Virus record (IMG/VR): IMGVR_UViG_3300013094_000007
Span: 1-41,069 of that record
Strand: one strand, 5' to 3'
Length of the DNA stretch: 41,069 nt
From: a virus
Part shown: positions 11,394-17,895 of the stretch, one piece after another
How positions within the stretch are numbered: the first letter of the stretch is position 1
How the letters are laid out: each line of letters starts with the position of its first letter
The notes under the pieces: generated by a model
Told to the model about the DNA's origin: nothing
Databases searched by the model: none
What the model saw: only the letters and a program-made list of their open reading frames with translations
Made by a program: the position numbers and the translations under genes

Positions 11394-11781
11394 TTTGCTT
11401 TCTCCATTTTCTTGTTGCTTCTAATTTACAGGTCTTGCACTTCTTGTACCCGTGATACAGGTATGTGTTTTTTTCGTCGTAGGGATGGCTTTGTGGGCAC
11501 GCAGTTCGGCGGTTCGCTTCGACCGCTCTACGGGTGTTCTCTTCTTGCGTCACCGGCTCTAGGTGTTTCGGGTTAATGCAGTTACGCACACGACACAGGT
11601 GGTCTAGTTGCATGCCCTCCGGTACCGGCCCGACCAATGTTTCATAAGCGAAACGGTGGGCATAGTTTTGTTTGCCATTGGCGTAGTAAGTTCCGTATCC
11701 ATCGGAGCGCACAGAACGGTTCCAAAGCCAACACTTTGTTTCGCCCGCCTGCACTTCTTTAAGAATAAGTTCAAAGCTCAT
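11383..11781 (-). CDS. HNH endonuclease, likely homing type
   Basis: 132 residues. GTYYANGKQNYAHRFAYE leads to the HNH core MQLDHLCRVRNCINPKHLE with Asp-His, Asn and His metal ligands, followed by TQEENTRRA and a C-terminal zinc pair (ACPQSH, KCKTC). This is the common free-standing phage HNH type that nicks DNA at homing sites. The first 12 residues, MSFELILKEVQA, copy the start of the downstream gene. Both flanking overlaps have the same form (NEL-stop inside M-[SN]-F), suggesting insertion at a gene junction with duplication of the junction. Confidence 0.88.
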   Translation of the reverse strand: MSFELILKEVQAGETKCWLWNRSVRSDGYGTYYANGKQNYAHRFAYETLVGPVPEGMQLDHLCRVRNCINPKHLEPVTQEENTRRAVEANRRTACPQSHPYDEKNTYLYHGYKKCKTCKLEATRKWRKQNEL

Positions 11782-12355
11782 TGTTGTCCTGTTCTACTAG
11801 TCTCTGGAAAATCCACTCTACTACTGGTACTGCGACAGCGTTGCCCATCTGCTTGTAGCGAGCGGAGTCTGCCTGCTCGATGAGCCCCTTCTTCTCGTCA
11901 ATGCGCTGAGCCGTCCAGCCGTCGGGGAAGCCCTGAAGTCGCTCGCACTCGGTGGGTGTTAAACGTCGAACTGTTGCAGGTGTTGCTACTCCGTGTCTAA
12001 CCATTTCCTTTGTCAAGGTGTATGAGGGGCCGTTCTCTGGGCCGAACCCCGTTCCGTTTGGGCCGTTGTGGTCTTGACGACCAATAATTCCTCCGTGCAT
12101 TGGATAGGCAATCATCGGCGTGTTATTGCCGCCAGTTCCCATGCGTGCGTTCATCGTCGGCACTATTTCATCACTCATGCGTATCCCATCTCCATGCGAG
12201 CCGGTATCAAAGATGATGACTGTTGCTCTTGATTCACCTGTGTTGTCCATGATGTTCAGAGTTGGAATAGTGGCATTTTCAGACCAGACTTCTGCTGGAA
12301 GACTGCCATCAGCAAATCTCTTCCCTGACCTCACTGTCTTGACCCACCACGACAC
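11771..12355 (-). pseudogene. C5-cytosine DNA methyltransferase, C-terminal part (frame-shifted)
   Basis: 194 codons if read from GTG 12355. It carries the end of the target-recognition region (PTLNIMDN, PTMNARMGTGGNN repeats), motif IX (RRLTPTECERLQGFPDGW) and motif X (GNAVAVPVVEWIFQRL). It is in the +1 frame relative to the N-terminal part. A single extra G in the GGG at 12343-12345 would explain the break, since removing one G joins ESVVV directly to KTVRSGKRFADG. It may be a real decay, a sequencing slip or a split enzyme that reassembles; there is no obvious slippery heptamer. Confidence 0.75.
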
Positions 12356-13070
12356 TCTCTGTTCCTCTCTTGTATTGAGTTGCGTTAAGAGTTTTCAGTT
12401 GTCCCTCTGTGTCTCTGGCAAATCCTGTTTCACCGAACACATGAGAGCCTGTTCCAGCATCGGTGGCAGTGTCTTTCCTCTTCGGCTTGCCCTCTGCAAG
12501 ATTCCCTTGCAGGCCTTCGCTGAGAGCGAGTATTTCTGCAGATGTGTCCCCTCTGTCTCCAGCACATCCGACAATGAAGACTCTACGCCTACGCTGTGGG
12601 ACTCCAAAGTATTGAGCGTCAAGCACACGCCAGCTGACACCGTACCCCCTGTCAGTAAGCGCCCCGATGACGACTCCCATATCCCGTCCTCCGTTTGATG
12701 ACAAAAGACCAGGAACGTTTTCGAGGACGAGGTACTTCGGCGAAAGCTCATCCACCAGTCGTACAATCTCCCAATATAGGCCGGAGCGTTGTCCGGCAAG
12801 ACCGGCACGTTTGCCAGCGACCGAGAGGTCTTGGCACGGGAAACCGCCGGTAATAATCCCTCTATCGGGAACGAATCCTGCTGCTCGGAGTTCATCTCCA
12901 CTCACTTTCGTCACGTCCTCGAAGTGTGTGGCTTCGGGGAACTGGTGCTGTAATACGCCTCTGGCGTTCTTGTCGATTTCTACTGTCGCTACTACGTTGA
13001 TGCCGTTGCGATGCATAGCCAGGTCAAACCCACCTACGCCCGCAAAAAGGGATACCGCTGTCAATGTCAT
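12309..13070 (-). CDS. C5-cytosine DNA methyltransferase, N-terminal part
   Basis: 253 residues. Motif I LFAGVGGFD (8-16) binds AdoMet, motif IV GGFPCQDLS with catalytic Cys79, motif VI ENVPG, motif VIII VPQRRRRVF. It methylates cytosine C5, in phages usually to hide from host restriction. The frame ends 11 residues after VVV; the missing motifs IX and X follow in the next frame (11771-12355). ATG 13070 overlaps the upstream membrane peptide as ATGA. Confidence 0.9.
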   Translation of the reverse strand: MTLTAVSLFAGVGGFDLAMHRNGINVVATVEIDKNARGVLQHQFPEATHFEDVTKVSGDELRAAGFVPDRGIITGGFPCQDLSVAGKRAGLAGQRSGLYWEIVRLVDELSPKYLVLENVPGLLSSNGGRDMGVVIGALTDRGYGVSWRVLDAQYFGVPQRRRRVFIVGCAGDRGDTSAEILALSEGLQGNLAEGKPKRKDTATDAGTGSHVFGETGFARDTEGQLKTLNATQYKRGTESVVVGQDSEVREEIC

Positions 13071-13132
13071 CGGTTAATCCCAAATACAAATGCAATCGCA
13101 GTCATGGTCGCAATAAAGGCTACGTTAATCAC
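13067..13132 (-). CDS. 21-residue membrane peptide
   Basis: GTG 13132 overlaps the upstream stop (GTGA) and its stop overlaps the methyltransferase start (ATGA). It is almost wholly one hydrophobic helix (NVAFIATMTAIAFVFGI). It resembles the peptides at 10853 and 10930 in size and setting. Confidence 0.5.
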   Translation of the reverse strand: MINVAFIATMTAIAFVFGINR

Positions 13133-13272
13133 TCCATCTCACAATCTTCTAGTTCCCTGAACGTCACAACCTTAGTCTTGTCGCTAGGGCAACGATGTGC
13201 AACCTCAATGGCGATTGCTTCCACCACGAGCAGGCACTTTGGGCATCGAAACGTCTTAAACTTTTTGGACAT
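13129..13272 (-). CDS. Small zinc-ribbon protein
   Basis: 47 residues from ATG 13272. FRCPKC near residue 10 and HRCPS near 28 give at least three zinc ligands, with a basic start and an acidic end (LEDCEME). An in-frame start at 13353 would read over the previous gene. Not recognised. Confidence 0.7.
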   Translation of the reverse strand: MSKKFKTFRCPKCLLVVEAIAIEVAHRCPSDKTKVVTFRELEDCEME

Positions 13273-13399
13273 ACTTCTCAGGTACTTTCCCTCTGTATGG
13301 TAGCTGCTGATTCTCCGGCTTGAACTGCGAGCCACACCCCTTGCAGAATACAAAGGGTGTGGCGCACAGCGTCAATAGCCACTCGTGGCGGTGGCTCAC
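13256..13399 (-). CDS. Small zinc-binding protein
   Basis: 47 residues from GTG 13399, overlapping the erf stop as GTGA. FCKGCGSQFK forms half of a zinc ribbon; Cys12 and His residues at the start may complete it. The end overlaps the next gene by 17 nt. Confidence 0.6.
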   Translation of the reverse strand: MSHRHEWLLTLCATPFVFCKGCGSQFKPENQQLPYRGKVPEKYVQKV

Positions 13400-14019
13400 T
13401 TCAACTCAAGCAGAACGCCAGCAATCTCGGCGTCGCTCAACTCGGACAGCTTGTTGATTTCCTTGCCGAGAATCTTCTCCACTGCTTCCTTGCCCTTGAT
13501 TGGCTCGCCGTACTTAGCGGTCAGGCGGTCACGCAACTGGGTCGTGAGGTCACGAGATTCCTGTGCGTGGTTCGGCGCTGGCTTGGGCTGGGTCTGAACC
13601 TTTGGTCGGCTGGCTGCGTTGCCATCGTCATCGTCATCGGCCACCAGGCCGAGGATAGCCATGTACGCATAACGTCGAGCGTAGGTGACTGCCGACCCCT
13701 GACCCTGTGGGTCTTGCTTAGGCAGGTGCAACGGCATCTCCGACTCAATCCACTGACCCGACTTGTGAATCAGGGAAGTGGTGAGCGTGTCGTGCAGAAC
13801 ATTAGCGTTATCGCTAAAGCCCTGCTGGAACGAGATGCCCTGAGTGACAGCAAGCCCATGCTTCGCCAGAACGGGGCTAGCCGAGGCCACCACGTCAGGC
13901 AAGGCTGCGTACTTGCTCTTGAAGAAGGGGTTGTTTGAACCCTTCGGGACTGCCGAAAACTCGGCCTGTGCTGCGACGAGGGCTGCTGCCAACTCGTTGA
14001 TTTCTTGGCTTCTAGCCAT
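13396..14019 (-). CDS. erf: ERF-family single-strand annealing recombinase
   Basis: 207 residues. Typical ERF core: PKGSNNPFFKSKYAALPDVV (25-44), a beta region ending in MPLHLP, then GQGSAVTYARRYAYMAILGLVADDDDDGN (about 106-134). The last third is a Pro/Gln linker and a helical tail. ERF proteins anneal complementary single strands and recombine phage genomes, helping to circularise or concatemerise DNA. It follows directly after the RecB-like exonuclease, its natural partner. Confidence 0.95.
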   Translation of the reverse strand: MARSQEINELAAALVAAQAEFSAVPKGSNNPFFKSKYAALPDVVASASPVLAKHGLAVTQGISFQQGFSDNANVLHDTLTTSLIHKSGQWIESEMPLHLPKQDPQGQGSAVTYARRYAYMAILGLVADDDDDGNAASRPKVQTQPKPAPNHAQESRDLTTQLRDRLTAKYGEPIKGKEAVEKILGKEINKLSELSDAEIAGVLLELK

Positions 14020-14924
14020 TATTGGTTTTCCTTTCTGGTTGTTAATTCAGAATCCATGATGCGAACCTGACCGGCACCGTCTTGTACGCACACTGTTTTA
14101 AAAGCACAGTAGTCGCACTGCCAAAACTTGCCGGAGTTGGGATTGAGTTCAATAGCCTTGCCATTGTCATCAATCGCAACACGGTCGGCCAAGTAGCCTT
14201 TGTCAATAGTCCACGCCAAGCCACGCATACGGTTCATCTCTTCGTGGGCGATAGGACTCCACTCTGACGAAGGTATGTAAAACTCGGCCAAGAAGCGGTT
14301 GGTGCCTTCTACGCCCATGTTCGCTGCCTTGTTCTTCGACAGCGCCTCGAACGTAATGGAACCCATAACCAGCCACTCAATAGTCACGTCAGGGTTTTCG
14401 GCCATGATGCCAATGGCGTTCATACCGGCCTGTGCGATTGCCTTAAGAGCTGGGCCTTCTCCTTCGCTGGCAACCCCACGCATACGGTTCCAGCCCACCT
14501 GCTTATCGAACGAGTAGGTTCCCATCGTCTTAAGTTCGTAGAGAACGTGCGTCCCCTGCTTGTGACTCCAGCCGTAGGTAATAAAAGGTTCCAGTTCGGC
14601 GTAGGCGATGAGTGCGTCACACGAGCCAGAAGTTTGCTCAATCTTTGATGCCACCTCAAACTGCGCCGAGGGGAACTTACGACTGATGCAGTCTTGAAGT
14701 GCCTCGTGGATAATGGTGCCGAGGCCGGTAGCCCAAGCGCCTGCTTCGTCCATTGGCTCGGTTGGTTCAGCGCCGAGGGCTGCGTATCCCTGCTGTCGGC
14801 CACAGCCAAAAGCAGATGAGTAGCGCAATGGTGTGCCCATTGCCGTTGGCTTTGGGATTGCTGATTTGACGTGCAACTCTTCAACAAGCGCACTTGTAAT
14901 TAACGGAGTTTCCGCTTTATACAT
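14019..14924 (-). CDS. RecB/Cas4-like PD-(D/E)XK exonuclease with Fe-S cysteines
   Basis: 301 residues. LGTIIHEALQD, GSCDALIAY and LYELKT give the His, Asp and E-x-K of the nuclease core; FGCGRQ near the start and CDYCAFKTVC at the end supply four cysteines for a [4Fe-4S] cluster, as in AddB and Cas4. It would resect DNA ends to give single strands for the ERF annealase encoded next. Ribosome-binding site AGAAAGAGGAA. A promoter lies just upstream at 14953-14982. Confidence 0.88.
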   Translation of the reverse strand: MYKAETPLITSALVEELHVKSAIPKPTAMGTPLRYSSAFGCGRQQGYAALGAEPTEPMDEAGAWATGLGTIIHEALQDCISRKFPSAQFEVASKIEQTSGSCDALIAYAELEPFITYGWSHKQGTHVLYELKTMGTYSFDKQVGWNRMRGVASEGEGPALKAIAQAGMNAIGIMAENPDVTIEWLVMGSITFEALSKNKAANMGVEGTNRFLAEFYIPSSEWSPIAHEEMNRMRGLAWTIDKGYLADRVAIDDNGKAIELNPNSGKFWQCDYCAFKTVCVQDGAGQVRIMDSELTTRKENQ

Positions 14925-14952
14925 TTGTTCCTCTTTCTGTAGAGATGTTTAT

Positions 14953-14982
14953 ACGGTACAGCAGGGGTGTCACACGAGTCAA
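14953..14982 (-). promoter_or_regulatory. Promoter for the exonuclease-erf operon
   Basis: Minus-strand TTGACT (14982-14977), 18-bp spacer, TACCGT (14958-14953). It lies in the only real gap of this operon, just after the stop at 14986. Confidence 0.55.
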
Positions 14983-14985
14983 GGA

Positions 14986-15132
14986 TTAATTTTCAAACGT
15001 GTCGATGATGTGCTTCTTAAGCACCTTCAGCCGTTCCAAAACAGCTGGGTCCTTCAACGTCACCTCGGTGTAAGCAATAGCAACCATGAGGGTCGAGTAC
15101 TGCGATGCATCAAGCGTTATTTTGAATTTCAT
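14986..15132 (-). CDS. Small protein, hypothetical
   Basis: 48 residues from ATG 15132 (MKFKITLDASQYSTLM), overlapping the whiB stop by 22 nt. Beta start, then two helices. Not recognised. A longer in-frame start at 15174 lies inside whiB. Confidence 0.72.
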   Translation of the reverse strand: MKFKITLDASQYSTLMVAIAYTEVTLKDPAVLERLKVLKKHIIDTFEN

Positions 15133-15385
15133 TTTGTTCCTTTCTCCATTTGTTTTTGAACTTACGACGGCCACGAACAGTCAGCCCACCATACACCCCG
15201 TGTTGGATGTTGTTGTCGTAAGCATAGGCTAGGCAGTTTTCTTTCACCTGGCAAATGTTGCAGTACGACAACGCCAACGCAATTACATCGGGGGCGTATT
15301 GGTTTTGCTGATTGACTTTGGGGTGGAAAATTCTTGAGTCCACACCGCTACAAGCAGCTTGTTTCATCCATTTGGTATTTTGCAT
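15110..15385 (-). CDS. WhiB-family transcription factor
   Basis: 91 residues from ATG 15385. Cys12, Cys42, Cys45 and Cys51 match the four WhiB cluster ligands; HGVYGG (62-67) replaces the usual GVWGG, and a basic tail (RGRRKFKNKWRK) follows to bind DNA. Start chosen because a consensus promoter puts +1 at this ATG, making a leaderless mRNA; the in-frame ATG 15403 would lie inside the promoter. It could steer the host sigma factor to middle or late phage promoters. Confidence 0.88.
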   Translation of the reverse strand: MQNTKWMKQAACSGVDSRIFHPKVNQQNQYAPDVIALALSYCNICQVKENCLAYAYDNNIQHGVYGGLTVRGRRKFKNKWRKEQNEIQNNA

Positions 15386-15392
15386 GGCACCG

Positions 15393-15421
15393 AAGATACA
15401 CACTCCGGTGGGTCATGTCAA
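15393..15421 (-). promoter_or_regulatory. Leaderless promoter of whiB
   Basis: Minus-strand TTGACA (15421-15416), 17-bp spacer, TATCTT (15398-15393), then 7 nt to ATG 15385. The -35 begins directly after the stop codon of the phosphoesterase gene. Confidence 0.75.
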
Positions 15422-15422
15422 A

Positions 15423-16265
15423 TTAGCCTTGCCAGGTGATGCCGTACTTCTTCTTCATGAAGGTTTCTAGGCGCACGCCTTCATAACGGCGACACAGATA
15501 ATCAAGAGAGATAAACATTGGACAGTACGCGCCACCCTCGACTTCGTGCTTAACGACGAGTCCTCGGAAGTGGGCGTTTCCTTGTGGACCTTTGTAATCC
15601 TCATCGTGTAGATAGCACGCTCCCGCAACCAGTCCGTGTTGTGACTTGCCTGCCACAAAGCGGAGCGAATAGCCGAGCGTTTGCTGGTGCCCCATCGAGA
15701 ACGAGTGTCCGATGCTTTTGAGTCGCGAGTCAATGGTGCCTCCTAACGGCTTGCCGGTCATAGGGTTGTAGAAGTAATGCGAGTAGGCCACGCCATCAAG
15801 CCAGAGGATGTCCAAAAACGGCACCGGCTTCCAGCCCAGCGCCACGTCATTGAACTGCCAGTCACCGACCACACCCTCTAACTGGGCGTCGGCGTTCACG
15901 GCTCGGTTGATGCGGTCCTCATGGTTGCCACGCAGGATGTAGCGTTCTGGCTTCCAGCTGGCGTGCTTGGTTGCCTTACGGGTCTTGTTCAGGTCAATCA
16001 GGGCTTGATTCAGGACAGTAAAGGCTTCGTTGCCCGCCTCAATGTCGGCCACGTAGCGTCGGCCTTCCATTGCTTTCTTGCCCTTGTCGTACATAGACAG
16101 AGAGGGCATATCCCAGTGGTCGCCTAGGTGGATAATCTTGATAGGCTGGTCTTTAAAGTGGTCAACGATATACTGACCAATCCAGCGCAAGTGGTCTGTT
16201 GGGGCACCAGGCTTAGCCTGAGTGTCGGGGATAACAACGTGTGTAGCAGGGATAGGTAAAGCCAT
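15423..16265 (-). CDS. Calcineurin-like metallophosphoesterase
   Basis: 280 residues. Motifs in order: VVIPDTQ, HLGDHWDMPS, LRGNHEDR, SHYFYNP and KHEVEGG, the two-metal site of the calcineurin/Mre11 fold. Phage members act as nucleases or phosphatases and often sit next to recombination genes, as here. It has a perfect Shine-Dalgarno AAGGAGGT and a strongly regulated promoter with a palindromic operator (16290-16318). It heads the middle operon. Confidence 0.85.
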   Translation of the reverse strand: MALPIPATHVVIPDTQAKPGAPTDHLRWIGQYIVDHFKDQPIKIIHLGDHWDMPSLSMYDKGKKAMEGRRYVADIEAGNEAFTVLNQALIDLNKTRKATKHASWKPERYILRGNHEDRINRAVNADAQLEGVVGDWQFNDVALGWKPVPFLDILWLDGVAYSHYFYNPMTGKPLGGTIDSRLKSIGHSFSMGHQQTLGYSLRFVAGKSQHGLVAGACYLHDEDYKGPQGNAHFRGLVVKHEVEGGAYCPMFISLDYLCRRYEGVRLETFMKKKYGITWQG

Positions 16266-16318
16266 AGCAAGACCTCCTTGGTCATGCTGAGTTTAGCATT
16301 ACAACGTTGTAATTACAA
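16266..16318 (-). promoter_or_regulatory. Promoter with palindromic operator in its spacer
   Basis: Minus-strand TTGTAA (16318-16313), 17-bp spacer, TAAACT (16295-16290). The spacer and -35 hold the perfect 16-bp palindrome ATTACAACGTTGTAAT (16298-16313), and an overlapping palindrome GTTGTAATTACAAC extends it to three half-sites. A repressor here would block the middle operon. Downstream, GACC-AAGGA-GGTC (16271-16283) forms a short hairpin at the expected 5' end, with part of the Shine-Dalgarno in its loop. Confidence 0.75.
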
Positions 16319-16810
16319 CCCTTGCGTACAAAATTGTGCTATCTCGGCGGGGGTGCAGGTATACACATCGTTCAGGTGTACCAGCTTCTCAAAGCCACCA
16401 AACCACAAAGCGGCGGCGGCCAGCCCTGAGCAAATCCACGTGTCGCCACGCCGGAAACAGATTGCCTGCGGGAGCCACATATCAAACGCACAGGACAGAA
16501 TCGACAGCCACGAATAGGCATCGCCCACTTGAGCGCGAGCAAAGGTCAGCACCTTATCAACGTCGACGCCAGCGGGCAGGGTGATGACTTCGTATCGGCC
16601 ACCAGGTGCGACCGAGGACAACTTCTTATCGTTGGTCACGCCGTGGGCTTCTGCTTGGATAACGTACCACTCGCCATCTACCTCTCGGTCAAGGATAGCG
16701 ATATGGTTCCACTCGGAGAACTGACTATTCTGTAGTCGCTTCTCGGCAATGCGGATAGCCCGACCGAGGATACCCGTTGAGTGGCACAGGACCAAATCAC
16801 CGGCCTTCAT
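16313..16810 (-). CDS. YiiX/NlpC-P60-like cysteine amidase or peptidase
   Basis: 165 residues. GDLVLCHS start, His36 in WNHIAIL, GDAYSWLSI, then Cys127 in WICSGLAAAAL. The order His before Cys marks the circularly permuted papain-like (YiiX/LRAT) group. At the end of the lysis block it may cleave peptidoglycan stem peptides or lipid-linked bonds of the actinobacterial envelope. The stop overlaps the operator at 16298-16313. Confidence 0.78.
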   Translation of the reverse strand: MKAGDLVLCHSTGILGRAIRIAEKRLQNSQFSEWNHIAILDREVDGEWYVIQAEAHGVTNDKKLSSVAPGGRYEVITLPAGVDVDKVLTFARAQVGDAYSWLSILSCAFDMWLPQAICFRRGDTWICSGLAAAALWFGGFEKLVHLNDVYTCTPAEIAQFCTQGL

Positions 16811-17150
16811 GAAATTCCTCTAAATCTTCCTCGACCTTTTCAATGAGGCGCTTCAGCTCAGAGAACTGGTGGTCCTCCATCGCCAGAATCTTACGGATTA
16901 CTTTGGCGTCGGCTTTCGTCTGCTGGTACATGGCAATACCCACGACCAATTCAATCAGTACCGCCATGTATGACGCCGTGAAGTTCCACCACTGAAGTAC
17001 ACCCGCCGTTCCAATGCCCCAGCAAACCACCGTAGCAAGAGTCACGACTCCCACAAACTCCCAGCGCCGAATCGCGTTCTGTGCTGTCCATGACAGGTGT
17101 TCCCCCAACGTGATGTTCTCGCCCGTAATCGGGTGCTTCCAACGCTTCAT
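16797..17150 (-). CDS. Two-helix membrane protein, holin candidate
   Basis: 117 residues. Two hydrophobic helices (about 32-52 and 58-76) with a short loop, then a long charged C-terminal coiled coil (residues 80-115). Placed between endolysin and amidase and coupled on both sides (TAATG before; 14-nt overlap after). Holin or holin partner by shape and position. Confidence 0.7.
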   Translation of the reverse strand: MKRWKHPITGENITLGEHLSWTAQNAIRRWEFVGVVTLATVVCWGIGTAGVLQWWNFTASYMAVLIELVVGIAMYQQTKADAKVIRKILAMEDHQFSELKRLIEKVEEDLEEFHEGR

Positions 17151-17413
17151 TACAGTCCTTCGTGTGCGCCCAAGTGTCGAGCCAGTTCCAGTTTTACTTC
17201 GTCTAGGCTGCGCTCAATGCGGTCAATCGCATCTCGCATAGATGAGCCGTGATTGGGCTTCAGTTCTGCCTGTAGTTCGTGGAGTCGCTCAGTGACCGAA
17301 CGGGCCAAAGCATTGTGAATCACACGCCATACACCGACAAATGCGCCTGCCACCACAACGATTGCTTCAGTGATGTACCAGAAGTTCGCTGAGGTGAACA
17401 TGGCCGCCATCAT
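17150..17413 (-). CDS. DUF2746-like one-helix membrane protein, holin candidate
   Basis: 87 residues. One helix (FWYITEAIVVVAGAFVGVWRV) followed by a coiled-coil region with LKPNHGSSMRDAIDRIE, a pattern typical of the small actinophage membrane protein annotated DUF2746. Encoded directly after the endolysin with an ATGA overlap. Likely second holin-type component. Confidence 0.75.
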   Translation of the reverse strand: MMAAMFTSANFWYITEAIVVVAGAFVGVWRVIHNALARSVTERLHELQAELKPNHGSSMRDAIDRIERSLDEVKLELARHLGAHEGL

Positions 17414-17886
17414 GCTTTCGGAAGGCGTGGGGTGCCTTGAGTGTTGAAGCGGAGGTAACGCTGGGGCTGGCGCCCGTCCTGCGATACGTGGACAAACGAG
17501 GGGTCGCCCTGCTGACCCATGCTGACAGTCAAGGGGTCTGGGCCAGCCTCGACAACCAGAGCCGTGTGCCAGCCGGTGCCAGGACCATAAACAATGGCGT
17601 CACCAGGCTGAACCTGTGCGAGTGGAATCTCGGTGCCTGCCGACAACTCGGTGCCGGTATAGCCCTCGTGCGTAGCAAAACCTGCCTTGTTGGTGGGGTC
17701 GGTCGCACAACCAGCAATCCAGTAGCACCACGTCACAAACATTGAGCAGTCCATGAACATTGGGAACTTAGGTGGGTACACGCCAATTGCTTCGGCGCGG
17801 TTAGGGCCTTCCGAATAGTTGAAGTGTGCTTTGTTAGCCACGGCCCACTTAGCCCAGGCCACGATAGCGTTACGGGTATCTGTCAT
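17410..17886 (-). CDS. Endolysin, CHAP/NlpC-P60 peptidase
   Basis: 158 residues. Cys47 in FMDCSMFVTWCYW, a GDAIVYG strand and His107 in GWHTALVV form the cysteine-histidine pair of the NlpC/P60-CHAP fold. It cuts peptide cross-links in peptidoglycan. No separate wall-binding domain and no signal peptide, so release depends on a holin. Good site AAAGGAC before ATG 17886. First gene of the lysis block, right after the nozzle gene. Confidence 0.85.
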   Translation of the reverse strand: MTDTRNAIVAWAKWAVANKAHFNYSEGPNRAEAIGVYPPKFPMFMDCSMFVTWCYWIAGCATDPTNKAGFATHEGYTGTELSAGTEIPLAQVQPGDAIVYGPGTGWHTALVVEAGPDPLTVSMGQQGDPSFVHVSQDGRQPQRYLRFNTQGTPRLPKA

Positions 17887-17895
17887 GTTTGTCCT

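Noticed and set aside
12395-12901. 168-codon minus-strand open frame inside the methyltransferase
   Set aside because: It lies in another frame of a gene with intact catalytic motifs and gives a low-complexity Ser/Arg product.
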